DNA from: Gillisia sp. CAL575
Lineage (GTDB): Bacteria > Bacteroidota > Bacteroidia > Flavobacteriales > Flavobacteriaceae
DNA: 64,000 nt
Assembly: GCF_000403785.1 (NCBI RefSeq)
Contig: NZ_APHJ01000026.1
Span: 62,001-126,000, forward strand
Direction of reading: 5' to 3'
The position numbers and the translations under genes are program-made. Shown here in pieces: positions 16,164 through 24,431 of this stretch (the first letter of the stretch is position 1; each line of letters opens with the position of its first letter). The notes under the pieces are model-generated. The model did no database searches, was not told the DNA's origin, and worked only from the letters and a program-made list of their open reading frames with translations.

Positions 16164-16955
16164 TTAAGAGGATACTACTCCTAAAGTATACAATTGTTCC
16201 ATAGTTGGAGTTTTGCTTCCACCAGCAGGTTCCAAGGTAATTCCAAATGCTTCAGAAGAATTCATATTCTCCAATGCAAATATTTTATTGTCGTCTTCTG
16301 CATATTTATCCAATACCCCAATACTCGTTGGTGTTAATGGTTCTAGTTGTAAAGACCACACTTGATAAACCATTCCTCTTGGGGGCTCTGGTAAATCTTT
16401 CACATCTATATAGGTAATGTTTGTATTCTTATCCCAATAAGCCGCTGCATAGGCATCTGGAGCAACTGCTTGTCCAGCTAAAGGAACTTTTACAATATTC
16501 TTATCTCTTATTATAGATAGAAGCTCTTTAGATTTATCTGCATCAGTTCTAGCTTCAGCAATTTGAGTTTCCATTTGTGCTTTTTCACCTTGTAATGCTT
16601 GTAAATCTTTTCTTAGCTCCTGATTCTTATTAAACATTAAAAACAATCCAATTAAGAAAAGTAAACTGGCAGCCCATCCAATATACATAGGTATATTAGA
16701 CCTGCGGTTTTCCATGGTTACCACTTTGGGATTATGGGCAAGCTTCTGCTTAATAGATAATATTAAATTCTCGGCATTTGCAGGTGCTACTGCAGCAGAA
16801 AGTTGAATAAGTACATCTTCAATCTCCTCTACTTCAGATTCTACTTCGGGGTATTGTTTTAATATTCGGGTAACTTCTCTACTTTCTGTTTCTGAAAGAG
16901 CGCCATATACATAGAGCTCAAGAATACCAGATGATACATAATTGTTAATATCCAT
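16164..16955 (-). CDS. RskA-like anti-sigma-K factor
   Basis: The 263-residue protein has an N-terminal cytoplasmic helical segment (VSSGILELYVYGALSETESREV, ~5-60) that resembles the RskA anti-sigma head. One membrane segment lies at ~88-107 (IGWAASLLFLIGLFLMF), then a coiled coil at ~110-150. The C-terminal RskA domain (~165-263) contains YQVWSLQLEPLTPTSIGVL and the terminal TPTMEQLYTLG. It should hold the adjacent sigma factor at the inner membrane until a periplasmic signal leads to its release. Its ATG overlaps the sigma stop codon (TAATG). Confidence 0.88.
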   Translation of the reverse strand: MDINNYVSSGILELYVYGALSETESREVTRILKQYPEVESEVEEIEDVLIQLSAAVAPANAENLILSIKQKLAHNPKVVTMENRRSNIPMYIGWAASLLFLIGLFLMFNKNQELRKDLQALQGEKAQMETQIAEARTDADKSKELLSIIRDKNIVKVPLAGQAVAPDAYAAAYWDKNTNITYIDVKDLPEPPRGMVYQVWSLQLEPLTPTSIGVLDKYAEDDNKIFALENMNSSEAFGITLEPAGGSKTPTMEQLYTLGVVSS

Positions 16956-17485
16956 TATTGTAATACTTTAGATCGTAATTTATCGATACACACCCTGTTC
17001 TTTGTTTTAACAGTTCCCAGTGGCATTTGTAGTTCTTCTGAGGTTTCTTTTTGAGTATAGCCTTTAAAGAACAGCAAGTCTATTAGACTTTTACATGTTT
17101 CTCCTAGAGCATCAATGTATTTCTGTAATCCAATAGCATCGATTTGTCCAAAAAAGTTAGTCTTAGACTCCAATATATCTACGAAATTATCACTCTTAAG
17201 GTTTAGCTTTTTGTTTTTAAAATCTTTAGATCTAATTTTATCTATTGATGCATTCCGTGCAATATTGAGAACCCACGTAAAAAATCTGCCTTTATCGGGA
17301 TTATAACTTGAAGCATTATTCCATATTTTAATAAAAACATCTTGTAATATTTCTTCTGAAATAGGAGTGTCTTTTATTATACTATATATGATACCATAAG
17401 TACTGTGTGAGTAAAGTTCATAAATACGTTCAAAGGCTTTTTGGTTACCAGCTTGAAGCTCTTCAATTAACTTATCTTGTTGCAT
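16955..17485 (-). CDS. SigK-type ECF RNA polymerase sigma factor
   Basis: This 176-residue sigma-70 family protein has region 2 (AFERIYELYSHSTYGIIYSI, EEILQDVFIKIWNNASSYN, FFTWVLNIARNASIDKIR) and region 4 (LDLLFFKGYTQKETSEELQMPLGTVKTKNRVCIDKLRSKV). It is translationally coupled to the RskA-like gene, the classical SigK/RskA arrangement. The regulon is unknown. A Cu/Zn superoxide dismutase gene lies immediately upstream on the same strand, but a strong terminator separates the two. Confidence 0.9.
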   Translation of the reverse strand: MQQDKLIEELQAGNQKAFERIYELYSHSTYGIIYSIIKDTPISEEILQDVFIKIWNNASSYNPDKGRFFTWVLNIARNASIDKIRSKDFKNKKLNLKSDNFVDILESKTNFFGQIDAIGLQKYIDALGETCKSLIDLLFFKGYTQKETSEELQMPLGTVKTKNRVCIDKLRSKVLQ

Positions 17486-17532
17486 AGAATTAAATTATGC
17501 TTAAAAATAGAAAATAAATCTATTTAAAACAG

Positions 17533-17558
17533 AAAAAGCAACCCGAAGGTTGCTTTTA
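17533..17558 (-). terminator. Intrinsic terminator after sodC
   Basis: AAAAGCAACC and GGTTGCTTTT form a perfect 10-bp stem around a CGAA tetraloop, 22 bp beyond the sodC stop codon on the minus strand. Confidence 0.88.
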
Positions 17559-17579
17559 TTATTACATCTTTAAAATGTA

Positions 17580-18161
17580 CTACATTTTAATTGTTCCACA
17601 TCCAACTCTAGTTCCAGCTGCGCCAGATGGTTGAGACGTGAAATCATCTACACCATCATGAACTACTACAGCTTTACCAATGATGTTCTTAGCATCATCA
17701 TCACAGCCAATACACCATTCATCTGTAGTCATTGTAATAGTTCCATTTCCATTTCCATCAACTTTGAAATTCCCTATATCTCCTTTATGATATCCTGCGG
17801 CATCACCCCATTTCCCATGTTGTTTAAAAGTAGGATTCCAATGTCCTCCTGCAGAAGATCCATCTTTTGCAGAACAGTCTGCATTTTCATGAATATGTAT
17901 GGCATGCATACCTTGAGATAACCCATCTATAATTGCTGTCATAGTTACTTCACCATTTTCCTCGGTGAATACAACATTTCCAGATAGTTTACTGTCACTC
18001 TTAGAATCTAAAGTGATTTTCACTTTTTTAACCTCAACTTCCTTTTCCTGAGTCATCTCAGTGTCTGAAGTTTTATTTTCATCTTTTTCTTTTTTGTCAT
18101 TTTTACATCCTATAATTAATAGGGATGCACAGAATAAAAGTGATAAACTAATACGTTTCAT
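17580..18161 (-). CDS. sodC: Cu/Zn superoxide dismutase lipoprotein
   Basis: The 193-residue protein has a lipoprotein signal (LLIIGC, Cys19) and an acidic-basic linker. The SOD domain (~45-193) shows HAIHIHENADCS and GGHWNPTFKQHG (copper ligands), GYHKGDIGNF (bridging and zinc ligands), and VVHDGVDDF. It ends with GAAGTRVGCGTI, containing the active-site Arg and the disulfide Cys. It dismutes superoxide in the periplasm or at the outer membrane. It is monocistronic with its own terminator. Confidence 0.93.
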   Translation of the reverse strand: MKRISLSLLFCASLLIIGCKNDKKEKDENKTSDTEMTQEKEVEVKKVKITLDSKSDSKLSGNVVFTEENGEVTMTAIIDGLSQGMHAIHIHENADCSAKDGSSAGGHWNPTFKQHGKWGDAAGYHKGDIGNFKVDGNGNGTITMTTDEWCIGCDDDAKNIIGKAVVVHDGVDDFTSQPSGAAGTRVGCGTIKM

Positions 18162-18282
18162 AATTTATATAGATTGGTTTTACATTGAATTCATCTAAAG
18201 TACTTGTATATTCAGGAACCTCCAAAGATTTAAGGATTGCTTAACATAGATTTCTTGCTAATAAAAAATGATATAAAAACCT

Positions 18283-19500
18283 CTATTCATTATCTCTCAA
18301 GCTAGTAATGATTTGTGTTTCTGAATGCAAGGTTTTATGAACAGGACATTTATTTGCGATCTCTAATAATCGCTGTCTCTGTTTATCATCTAAATCACCT
18401 TTAATGATAAGCTCCCGTTTGAAAGTGTCTATTTTTGTCCCACCTTCTTCGCATTTTTCACAATCCAAAGCATGCTCTTTTCCGTAATTTACTTGCGTAT
18501 CTACAGAGTCTATCACCCAACCTTTACGCTTAGCATACATTTGGAGAGTCATAGAAGTACAAGCTGCTAAACCTGCAGAAACATACTCATAGGGGTTAGG
18601 TCCAAAATCATTACCTCCTACCTTCTCTGGTTCATCGGCTATAAAGTTATGTCTTCCAGCTTTTATTTGTGTGGTAAAACCTTCTGGTCCTAAATGAGCA
18701 ATGACATCTAGATCGGTTTTTAATTCAGTTTCTATAGGAATGTCTATGTATCTATTTGCCCACGTTCCAATCACTTCACCTGCATAGTTTGAATCTACTC
18801 TATTAGATAATAAATGATCTGCACCATCTAAAGAGATAAAGCTTTTAGGATGCCTGGCAGCGACATATATTTCTTCAGCATTTTTAATACCTACAATACT
18901 ATCTTGGGGCGAGTGAAGAATTAATAATGACTTATTTAAATTTGAAATAATATCTGGAAGATCATTATTTTCCAGATCATCTAAAAATTGCTTTTTTATA
19001 TTGAAGTTTCTGCCTCCTATATTTACCTCGGCGATTCCATTTTTATTGATATCTTCTACATCATTTTTCAAAAGATTCTTAACATGTCCAATATGTGATG
19101 GTGCTCCAATAGTTGCTACTGCTGTGATGGAATCTAATAAAGTTGAAGCAAATAAAACTGCCGCACCTCCAAGAGAATGACCAATCAACAATGAAGGAGC
19201 TTTATAATTGGTTTCTAAATAGCCAGAAGCGCATACAAGATCTTCTACATTTCCGGAAAAGTTTGAATCTGCGAAGTCGCCCTCACTTTCACCCAATCCA
19301 GTAAAATCAAATCGTAATACTCCAAAACCTTTAGCCGTTAATGCTCGACTTATATTTTTTACCGCTAAAAAATTCTTATTACACGTAAAGCAATGCGCAA
19401 AAAGCACAAAATTATGCGGAGTTCTATTATCAGGTAATTCTAAACTTCCTTTCAGGTCTAAGCCTTCTTTGTTTTTAAATGTAATTTTTGAAGTGCTCAT
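18283..19500 (-). CDS. Alpha/beta hydrolase-OsmC fusion protein
   Basis: The 405-residue fusion has an N-terminal alpha/beta hydrolase (~1-250) with nucleophile elbow GHSLGG (Ser109), probable acid Asp200 and His229. A C-terminal OsmC/Ohr-like domain (~260-405) has the two reactive cysteines Cys314 (LAACTSM) and Cys385 (NKCPVH). The OsmC part should reduce organic hydroperoxides with a thiol. The hydrolase part may cleave an ester whose product the second domain handles. There is no signal peptide. It is 29 bp downstream of the lipid kinase and probably in its operon. The architecture is known in other bacteria, but the substrate is not. Confidence 0.9.
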   Translation of the reverse strand: MSTSKITFKNKEGLDLKGSLELPDNRTPHNFVLFAHCFTCNKNFLAVKNISRALTAKGFGVLRFDFTGLGESEGDFADSNFSGNVEDLVCASGYLETNYKAPSLLIGHSLGGAAVLFASTLLDSITAVATIGAPSHIGHVKNLLKNDVEDINKNGIAEVNIGGRNFNIKKQFLDDLENNDLPDIISNLNKSLLILHSPQDSIVGIKNAEEIYVAARHPKSFISLDGADHLLSNRVDSNYAGEVIGTWANRYIDIPIETELKTDLDVIAHLGPEGFTTQIKAGRHNFIADEPEKVGGNDFGPNPYEYVSAGLAACTSMTLQMYAKRKGWVIDSVDTQVNYGKEHALDCEKCEEGGTKIDTFKRELIIKGDLDDKQRQRLLEIANKCPVHKTLHSETQIITSLRDNE

Positions 19501-19529
19501 ATTATATTTTTAAGAATTTGTATTTCAAT

Positions 19530-20423
19530 TTATGCAGGTTTAAAATTTTCCGGCACAGCAATTTTCAGTTTTTTGTCTGAAACATTCACCTTAACTTTCT
19601 TTCTCTTTCCAATAAACTCTCCATCAATTTGAAATGCGACGGGCTTTTTGCAATTAATCACTGCTTCCTCAACAGAAATAGCTTCCACAAAATTGGAATC
19701 CATTTCCGAATTTTTGAGCAAAGTTTTTATAATTTGAAAGATGTTCAATCTTTTAAAAATAAGAATTTCAAATTTTCCATCATTCAATTTTCCGTTGGGA
19801 TTTATATTTGCTCCAGTGCCAAATTTATTTGCATTAGCAATAGCTAAAAGCACTCCTTTTTTTACATATCTATGTCCATTAGCGTCAATTGTAAACTTAT
19901 AAGGAAAATTAGATTTAAATAAGGTTGGGAATGATTGAAGAAAATATCCCAACTTTCCTCTAATACTGGAATGCTCATAATGTCTAATGAGTTCTGCATT
20001 TATACCTAAATCTGAAATATGCAGGCACATTTCTCCATTTAATTCTAAAGTATCTATAGTAAATGTTTTATTGCCTGTGGCAATTTTAATTTGATCTAGA
20101 AGATTATCTGGTAGCTCAAGATTAATTGCAAAACCATTTGCAGAACCTGCAGGTAAGATTCCCATAACAAGATCAAAGTCTTTAAGAACTTTTGCTACAA
20201 GTTGGATAGTTCCATCTCCTCCAGCTACTAATAATCGCTCTGGCTGTTGTTCTTTTATTAACTTTCTTATCGCCGTTTTATCTCCTTCACCTTGAGTTTC
20301 ATAAATAAGAAGTTTAATATTGTTACTAGATAGTTCTGCCTCAACTGTTCTAATGAGATTAGCTTTGTCAAAACTTCCTGAAATTGGATTTACAACAAGT
20401 AAAATTTTATTTTTTGGTTCCAT
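19530..20423 (-). CDS. Diacylglycerol-kinase-family lipid kinase (YegS/DgkB-like)
   Basis: The 297-residue protein has the catalytic domain signature NPISGSFDK near residue 13 and LLVAGGDGTIQLVAKVL (~80), the GGDGT nucleotide-binding loop of the DAG-kinase/sphingosine-kinase superfamily. The C-terminal beta-rich domain includes GTGANINPNGKLNDG and AFQIDGEF. It phosphorylates a lipid such as diacylglycerol, feeding phosphatidate synthesis. The gene is divergent from the App1-like phosphatase, which may act on phosphatidate in the opposite direction. Confidence 0.88.
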   Translation of the reverse strand: MEPKNKILLVVNPISGSFDKANLIRTVEAELSSNNIKLLIYETQGEGDKTAIRKLIKEQQPERLLVAGGDGTIQLVAKVLKDFDLVMGILPAGSANGFAINLELPDNLLDQIKIATGNKTFTIDTLELNGEMCLHISDLGINAELIRHYEHSSIRGKLGYFLQSFPTLFKSNFPYKFTIDANGHRYVKKGVLLAIANANKFGTGANINPNGKLNDGKFEILIFKRLNIFQIIKTLLKNSEMDSNFVEAISVEEAVINCKKPVAFQIDGEFIGKRKKVKVNVSDKKLKIAVPENFKPA

Positions 20424-20486
20424 GCACTGTAAATTGTTGCTAAAATTAACTATTTTGGAAGTATTCTTTCGTTAATAAAATCTCAA

Positions 20487-21455
20487 TTGACAAAAATCGA
20501 CTTAAAATTATATCGTGGATATTTAAACGAGCAGCAGCTGGTAGTTTTTGGCCATGTGTTTAAGTCTTGGGCTCCAGATAAATACAGAATAGATAGACGC
20601 GGAATTAAGCATGCCATGTCTATTATACATATGTTTAATATAAAACCAATTCCCAATATTAGGGTCAATCTAGAATTTCAGGGTATAGAAGTTCATACTA
20701 AAACATTGAACGATGGATATTTTAGATTTAATATTCCATTTAATAAAGAATTGGATAGTGGTTGGCATCAGTATCAAGTGTCTTGTGATTTTAATGGATT
20801 TGGAATTATAGATACTGGTGAACTTCTGAAACCTTTCGAAAGTAAATATGGGATAATATCTGACATTGATGATACTTTTCTAATTTCTTATAGTGGTAAT
20901 TTTTTCAAGAAACTCTATGTAATGCTACTTAGGAATATTAATAAAAGAAAAATATTTGAAGATGTTGTGCCGCATTACAAAGCATTAAGTTCTTACGGGC
21001 AAGATAATGATCAAGCTTTCAACTCCTTTTTTTACGTCTCTAGTAGTGAATGGAATTTATACGATTTTATAAATGAATTCGCTAAAAGACATGAGCTACC
21101 TAAAGCTGTAATAAAGTTAAAAAAGATTAAATCAGGGATTTCAGATTTTTTGATGACGGGCCGTGGAGGACACGATCATAAATTTGAAAAAATTAAGGAT
21201 ATCATCTCATTTTACCCTAATCTAAAATATGTGCTTATTGGAGACGATTCTCAAAAAGATCCCTATATATACGAGCGAATATGTAAAATTTTCCCTTTGA
21301 GTATAAAGGCAGTTTATATTAGGAGAACCAATTCTAAAAAAAAGGACAAGGTTATTACAGTACTGGAAAATCTTAAAGGATTAGGAGTAGAAACTTGTTA
21401 TTTTATACATAGTGAAAAAGCAATAGAACATTCCAAAGAGATCGGGATAATTTAG
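20487..21455 (+). CDS. App1-like phosphatidate phosphatase domain protein (DUF2183)
   Basis: The 322-residue protein has an N-terminal beta-sandwich segment (~1-115). A HAD-like DUF2183 domain follows with DIDDT at residues 126-130 (the two catalytic aspartates), FYVSSSEWNLYDFINEF and LIGDDSQKDPYIY, as in yeast App1 phosphatidate phosphatase. It likely dephosphorylates a lipid or related phosphate. The only usable start in this frame after the preceding stop codon at 20430 is TTG at 20487, so a TTG start is inferred. It is divergent from the lipid kinase gene, with 63 bp between them. Confidence 0.8.
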   Translation: MTKIDLKLYRGYLNEQQLVVFGHVFKSWAPDKYRIDRRGIKHAMSIIHMFNIKPIPNIRVNLEFQGIEVHTKTLNDGYFRFNIPFNKELDSGWHQYQVSCDFNGFGIIDTGELLKPFESKYGIISDIDDTFLISYSGNFFKKLYVMLLRNINKRKIFEDVVPHYKALSSYGQDNDQAFNSFFYVSSSEWNLYDFINEFAKRHELPKAVIKLKKIKSGISDFLMTGRGGHDHKFEKIKDIISFYPNLKYVLIGDDSQKDPYIYERICKIFPLSIKAVYIRRTNSKKKDKVITVLENLKGLGVETCYFIHSEKAIEHSKEIGII

Positions 21456-21764
21456 TAGGTATATTCGATTTTTAAAATGATTCATTATAATTTCTAGGTT
21501 TAATAGTTATATATTTCAATAAAAATTTACTATATCCACCATGGTAGTTCATAAATAGACTTAGCCTATAAAAGTCATAACGAATAAACAGACTCTTTCA
21601 TATTGGATAGTTGGCCACTGGGCACTAACTGGAAATACAATAGTTTTATTAAGACTTTCAAATTCATTAGATATCTAATTTTAGCATACGCCGCCTTTTT
21701 ATGTTTTTTGAGAATTTATAATATAAATAGTTGTAAAAAACAAACTGAGAATTAAACGTAAATT
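21456..21764. other. Intergenic region after the App1-like gene
   Basis: About 310 bp of AT-rich DNA leading to the terminator at 21765. No gene or RNA was recognised. Confidence 0.4.
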
Positions 21765-21808
21765 AAAAGTCCAATTAAGATAGTTTGCACTAGCATAATT
21801 GGACTTTT
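21765..21808. terminator. Bidirectional intrinsic terminator
   Basis: AAAAGTCCAATTA and TAATTGGACTTTT form a perfect 13-bp stem with an 18-base loop. The stem is followed by further T on the plus strand. It lies between the convergent App1-like and DUF1080 genes. Confidence 0.78.
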
Positions 21809-21893
21809 TTAAATCCAAGAATATTTCAGCTTAGATTTGGAATTAGTTAACATAAATTAAACTATAAGTACAAAACTTATCGATACTTATTCT

Positions 21894-22727
21894 TTACATT
21901 TTTTTTATTTTGATATTTCTAAACCACACATCATCTCCGTGATCTTGCAAGCCAATAAAGCCTTGTTTATCTTCTCCGCCTGCATTTAGAAAGTTCTCCC
22001 AATCTTTAAATTTGCTGTTTTTTACCATTTCCTTCCAGTTATCTGTCCATAAATGATATTCCACCACATTTTCACCATTTTGGTTATGTACAACGGTACC
22101 GCGGTAAACAAGTATAGAAACTTTATTCCATTCTCCTACGGGCTTCGCGTTTTGAGGTTTAGCTGGAATAAGGTCATATAAAGAACCCGCCTGTCTATTT
22201 CCATCTGTTCCTAACCTTGCATCAGGATGTTTGTCATTGTCAAGAACTTGCATCTCCGGTGCTGAAGTATAAATAGGTTCACCTTCTATTTCCTGCGCCA
22301 AATAAAAAATACCGCTATTACCTCCTTCAGAAACTTTCCATTCCAGTGTTAATTCGAAATCCTTGAATTGCTCATCATAAACAATATCGCCACCGCCACC
22401 AGCTTCCCCGGCACCCGATCCTTGAACTTTTATAGCTCCATTTTCAACAATCCAACCTTTAGTAGGGAATGCCTTATTATTATAACTTCTCCATCCATCT
22501 GTAGATTCACCATCAAATAGTAATTTCCAACCTTCATCTTTCTCCTTCTGAGAAAGTTCGTTCACTTTTGCTTCAGAAGCAACTTCTGTAACTTCGACCT
22601 CTTGAATTTCTTCAGTGTCTTTCTTTTTCTCACCACAAGAAGTGAGTAAAGATGCGATCAGGATTAATGATACTGGTAATGTATAGATTTTCTTTATATA
22701 CTTAGTTATCAAAATAGTTTTTTTCAT
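21894..22727 (-). CDS. DUF1080 (3-keto-disaccharide hydrolase family) lipoprotein
   Basis: The 277-residue protein has a lipoprotein signal (SLLTSC, Cys31) and a Glu-rich linker. One DUF1080 jelly-roll domain (~60-275) shows WKLLFDGESTDGWRSYN at its start, FELTLEWKVSEGGNSGIFYLAQE, APEMQVLDNDKHPDA, and a closing GFIGLQDHGDDVWFRNIKIKKM. These are the family hallmarks. Members characterised recently act on 3-keto-glycosides, opening the glycosidic bond by elimination or hydrolysis after the sugar C3 has been oxidised. Sitting 41 bp downstream of an exported Gfo/Idh oxidoreductase supports that role. It is anchored in a membrane facing the periplasm or surface. Confidence 0.9.
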   Translation of the reverse strand: MKKTILITKYIKKIYTLPVSLILIASLLTSCGEKKKDTEEIQEVEVTEVASEAKVNELSQKEKDEGWKLLFDGESTDGWRSYNNKAFPTKGWIVENGAIKVQGSGAGEAGGGGDIVYDEQFKDFELTLEWKVSEGGNSGIFYLAQEIEGEPIYTSAPEMQVLDNDKHPDARLGTDGNRQAGSLYDLIPAKPQNAKPVGEWNKVSILVYRGTVVHNQNGENVVEYHLWTDNWKEMVKNSKFKDWENFLNAGGEDKQGFIGLQDHGDDVWFRNIKIKKM

Positions 22728-22768
22728 TTTATGTATTGATTAAATTATTTTTTCAATTTTTAAAAAGA

Positions 22769-24247
22769 TTAAGATAATTCCCAACCTTCCCTGTAATTGT
22801 GTTTAATATACTCTTCTGAAGCCTGTTTTGCATTTATTGTTTCGTACTGAGTATCAAATTTTGGATCACCGTTAATAACTGTAAACTTATCTGTAGTTAC
22901 AATTTTAACTTCCTCATTGTCTCCAATATTTGTAATCTTCATATTCTCACCATCCCAATCTAGTTTTTTCTTAAGATCCTGCAACCTAATGGCAAGATTA
23001 CCCATTACAACTACTTCATTGAAAGGTCCAGCATAAGCGAAGTTAGAACTCGCTTCAACACGGCTTGCTTTAGGCTCCTTACATGCACGTACCCAGTCCA
23101 TTTCATGGCTAAGTTCTACACGTGGAATTACTTTTTTAACTTGTGGAGGATTGTTTTCTCTTCCTATAATATAAGGATCGCGTCCGTATGTACTACATAT
23201 TATAGTTCCTTTGGTACCAACAACCATAGCACCGCCGCCACCGTCACCCATTATTTTACCAGGTTCCATTCCCGCAGGTCTTTCAGGCAACAATCCGCCA
23301 TCATACCAATTAAATTTAAGTGCAGGCATTTTTATTTTATCTAGACTCTTTCTTTCAGGAAAATAATAAGTGACCATTCCCGCAATAGGTGCGCTCTCTG
23401 TGTTTACTTGGGAAGAACTTCCCTCGAATGCGGTAGGATGTCCAAGATTAAGTGCTAAATACACAGGATCCATAAGATGGCATCCCATATCTCCTAATGC
23501 TCCTGTTCCAAAATCCCACCAAGCTCTCCAGTTCCAAGGTGTATATGCTGGGTGATAAGGTCTGCTTTTAGCTGGTCCAAGGAAAAGATCCCAGTCTAAT
23601 GTGGATGGCACTGGGGGTTGCTCTTCGGGTCTTTCCAAACCTTGAGGCCAAATAGGACGATTTGTCCATGCATGTGCCTCTATTGGATCACCAATTTCAC
23701 CATTCTGAATCCATTCTGCGAATAATCTTGTACCTTCATTGGAATGACCTTGATTTCCCATTTGGGTAGCAACGCCTGTTTGTTTTGCCATTCCTGTTAA
23801 ATACCTGGATTCATAAATTGAATGGGTAAGTGGCTTTTGGAGATATACATGTTTTCCCATACTCATGCTTGCCCCGGCTGTAAGTGCGTGAGTATGGTCT
23901 GGAGTTGCAATAACAACTGCATCTATATCCTTATCCATTTCCTCAAGCATTTTACGATAATCTAAATATTTTTTAGCATTGGGATAATCGTTAAAAGTTT
24001 TTGCAGAATAATCCCAATCTACGTCACAAAGCGCAACAATATTTTGACCTGTGATGTTTGTTAAGTTTGCTCTTCCCATACCTCCAATACCAATACCGGC
24101 TATATTGAGAGTATCACTAGGGGCTGTAAAACCTACTCCTCCAAGTACGTGTCTTGGAACGATCATAACTCCCGCTGCGGTCAAAGCTGTACTTGCAATG
24201 AATTTCCTTCTGGAAACACTATTAGTTTCTTTTTTATTTTCTTCCAT
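22769..24247 (-). CDS. Tat-exported Gfo/Idh/MocA family oxidoreductase
   Basis: The 492-residue protein begins with a Tat signal (SRRKFIASTALTAAGVMIV, residues 12-30). The NAD(P)-binding Rossmann fold follows (LNIAGIGIGGMGRANL), with the dinucleotide-fold continuation VVIATPDHTHA and the conserved YLQKPLTHS lysine-proline segment. The C-terminal substrate domain (~215-490) contains the GALGDMGCHLMD motif typical of exported Bacteroidota members. It should oxidise or reduce a sugar hydroxyl, probably C3, with tightly bound NAD. A GH109-like NAD-dependent glycosidase is an alternative. The neighbours (DUF1080, TIM-barrel) point to 3-keto-sugar chemistry. Confidence 0.9.
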   Translation of the reverse strand: MEENKKETNSVSRRKFIASTALTAAGVMIVPRHVLGGVGFTAPSDTLNIAGIGIGGMGRANLTNITGQNIVALCDVDWDYSAKTFNDYPNAKKYLDYRKMLEEMDKDIDAVVIATPDHTHALTAGASMSMGKHVYLQKPLTHSIYESRYLTGMAKQTGVATQMGNQGHSNEGTRLFAEWIQNGEIGDPIEAHAWTNRPIWPQGLERPEEQPPVPSTLDWDLFLGPAKSRPYHPAYTPWNWRAWWDFGTGALGDMGCHLMDPVYLALNLGHPTAFEGSSSQVNTESAPIAGMVTYYFPERKSLDKIKMPALKFNWYDGGLLPERPAGMEPGKIMGDGGGGAMVVGTKGTIICSTYGRDPYIIGRENNPPQVKKVIPRVELSHEMDWVRACKEPKASRVEASSNFAYAGPFNEVVVMGNLAIRLQDLKKKLDWDGENMKITNIGDNEEVKIVTTDKFTVINGDPKFDTQYETINAKQASEEYIKHNYREGWELS

Positions 24248-24290
24248 GATACTAGAATTTACATTTTTAAGGTTGAGAAAAAGTTTGTTA

Positions 24291-24318
24291 AAATTGTATG
24301 GTTAATAATATACAATTT
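24291..24318. promoter_or_regulatory. Inverted repeat upstream of the Gfo/Idh gene
   Basis: AAATTGTAT and ATACAATTT form a perfect 9-bp inverted repeat with a 10-base spacer, 43-71 bases before the Gfo/Idh start. It could be an operator or a weak hairpin between the TIM-barrel gene and Gfo/Idh. No regulator is identifiable. Confidence 0.35.
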
Positions 24319-24431
24319 AAAAAAAACCAATGCATATTGTTAATAAAATCTAAATATAATTAGATTCTTATTATTTAAATTTGTTTCATAATTCATAAAC
24401 AATTGACCATCAATTACTTACGAATATTAAT

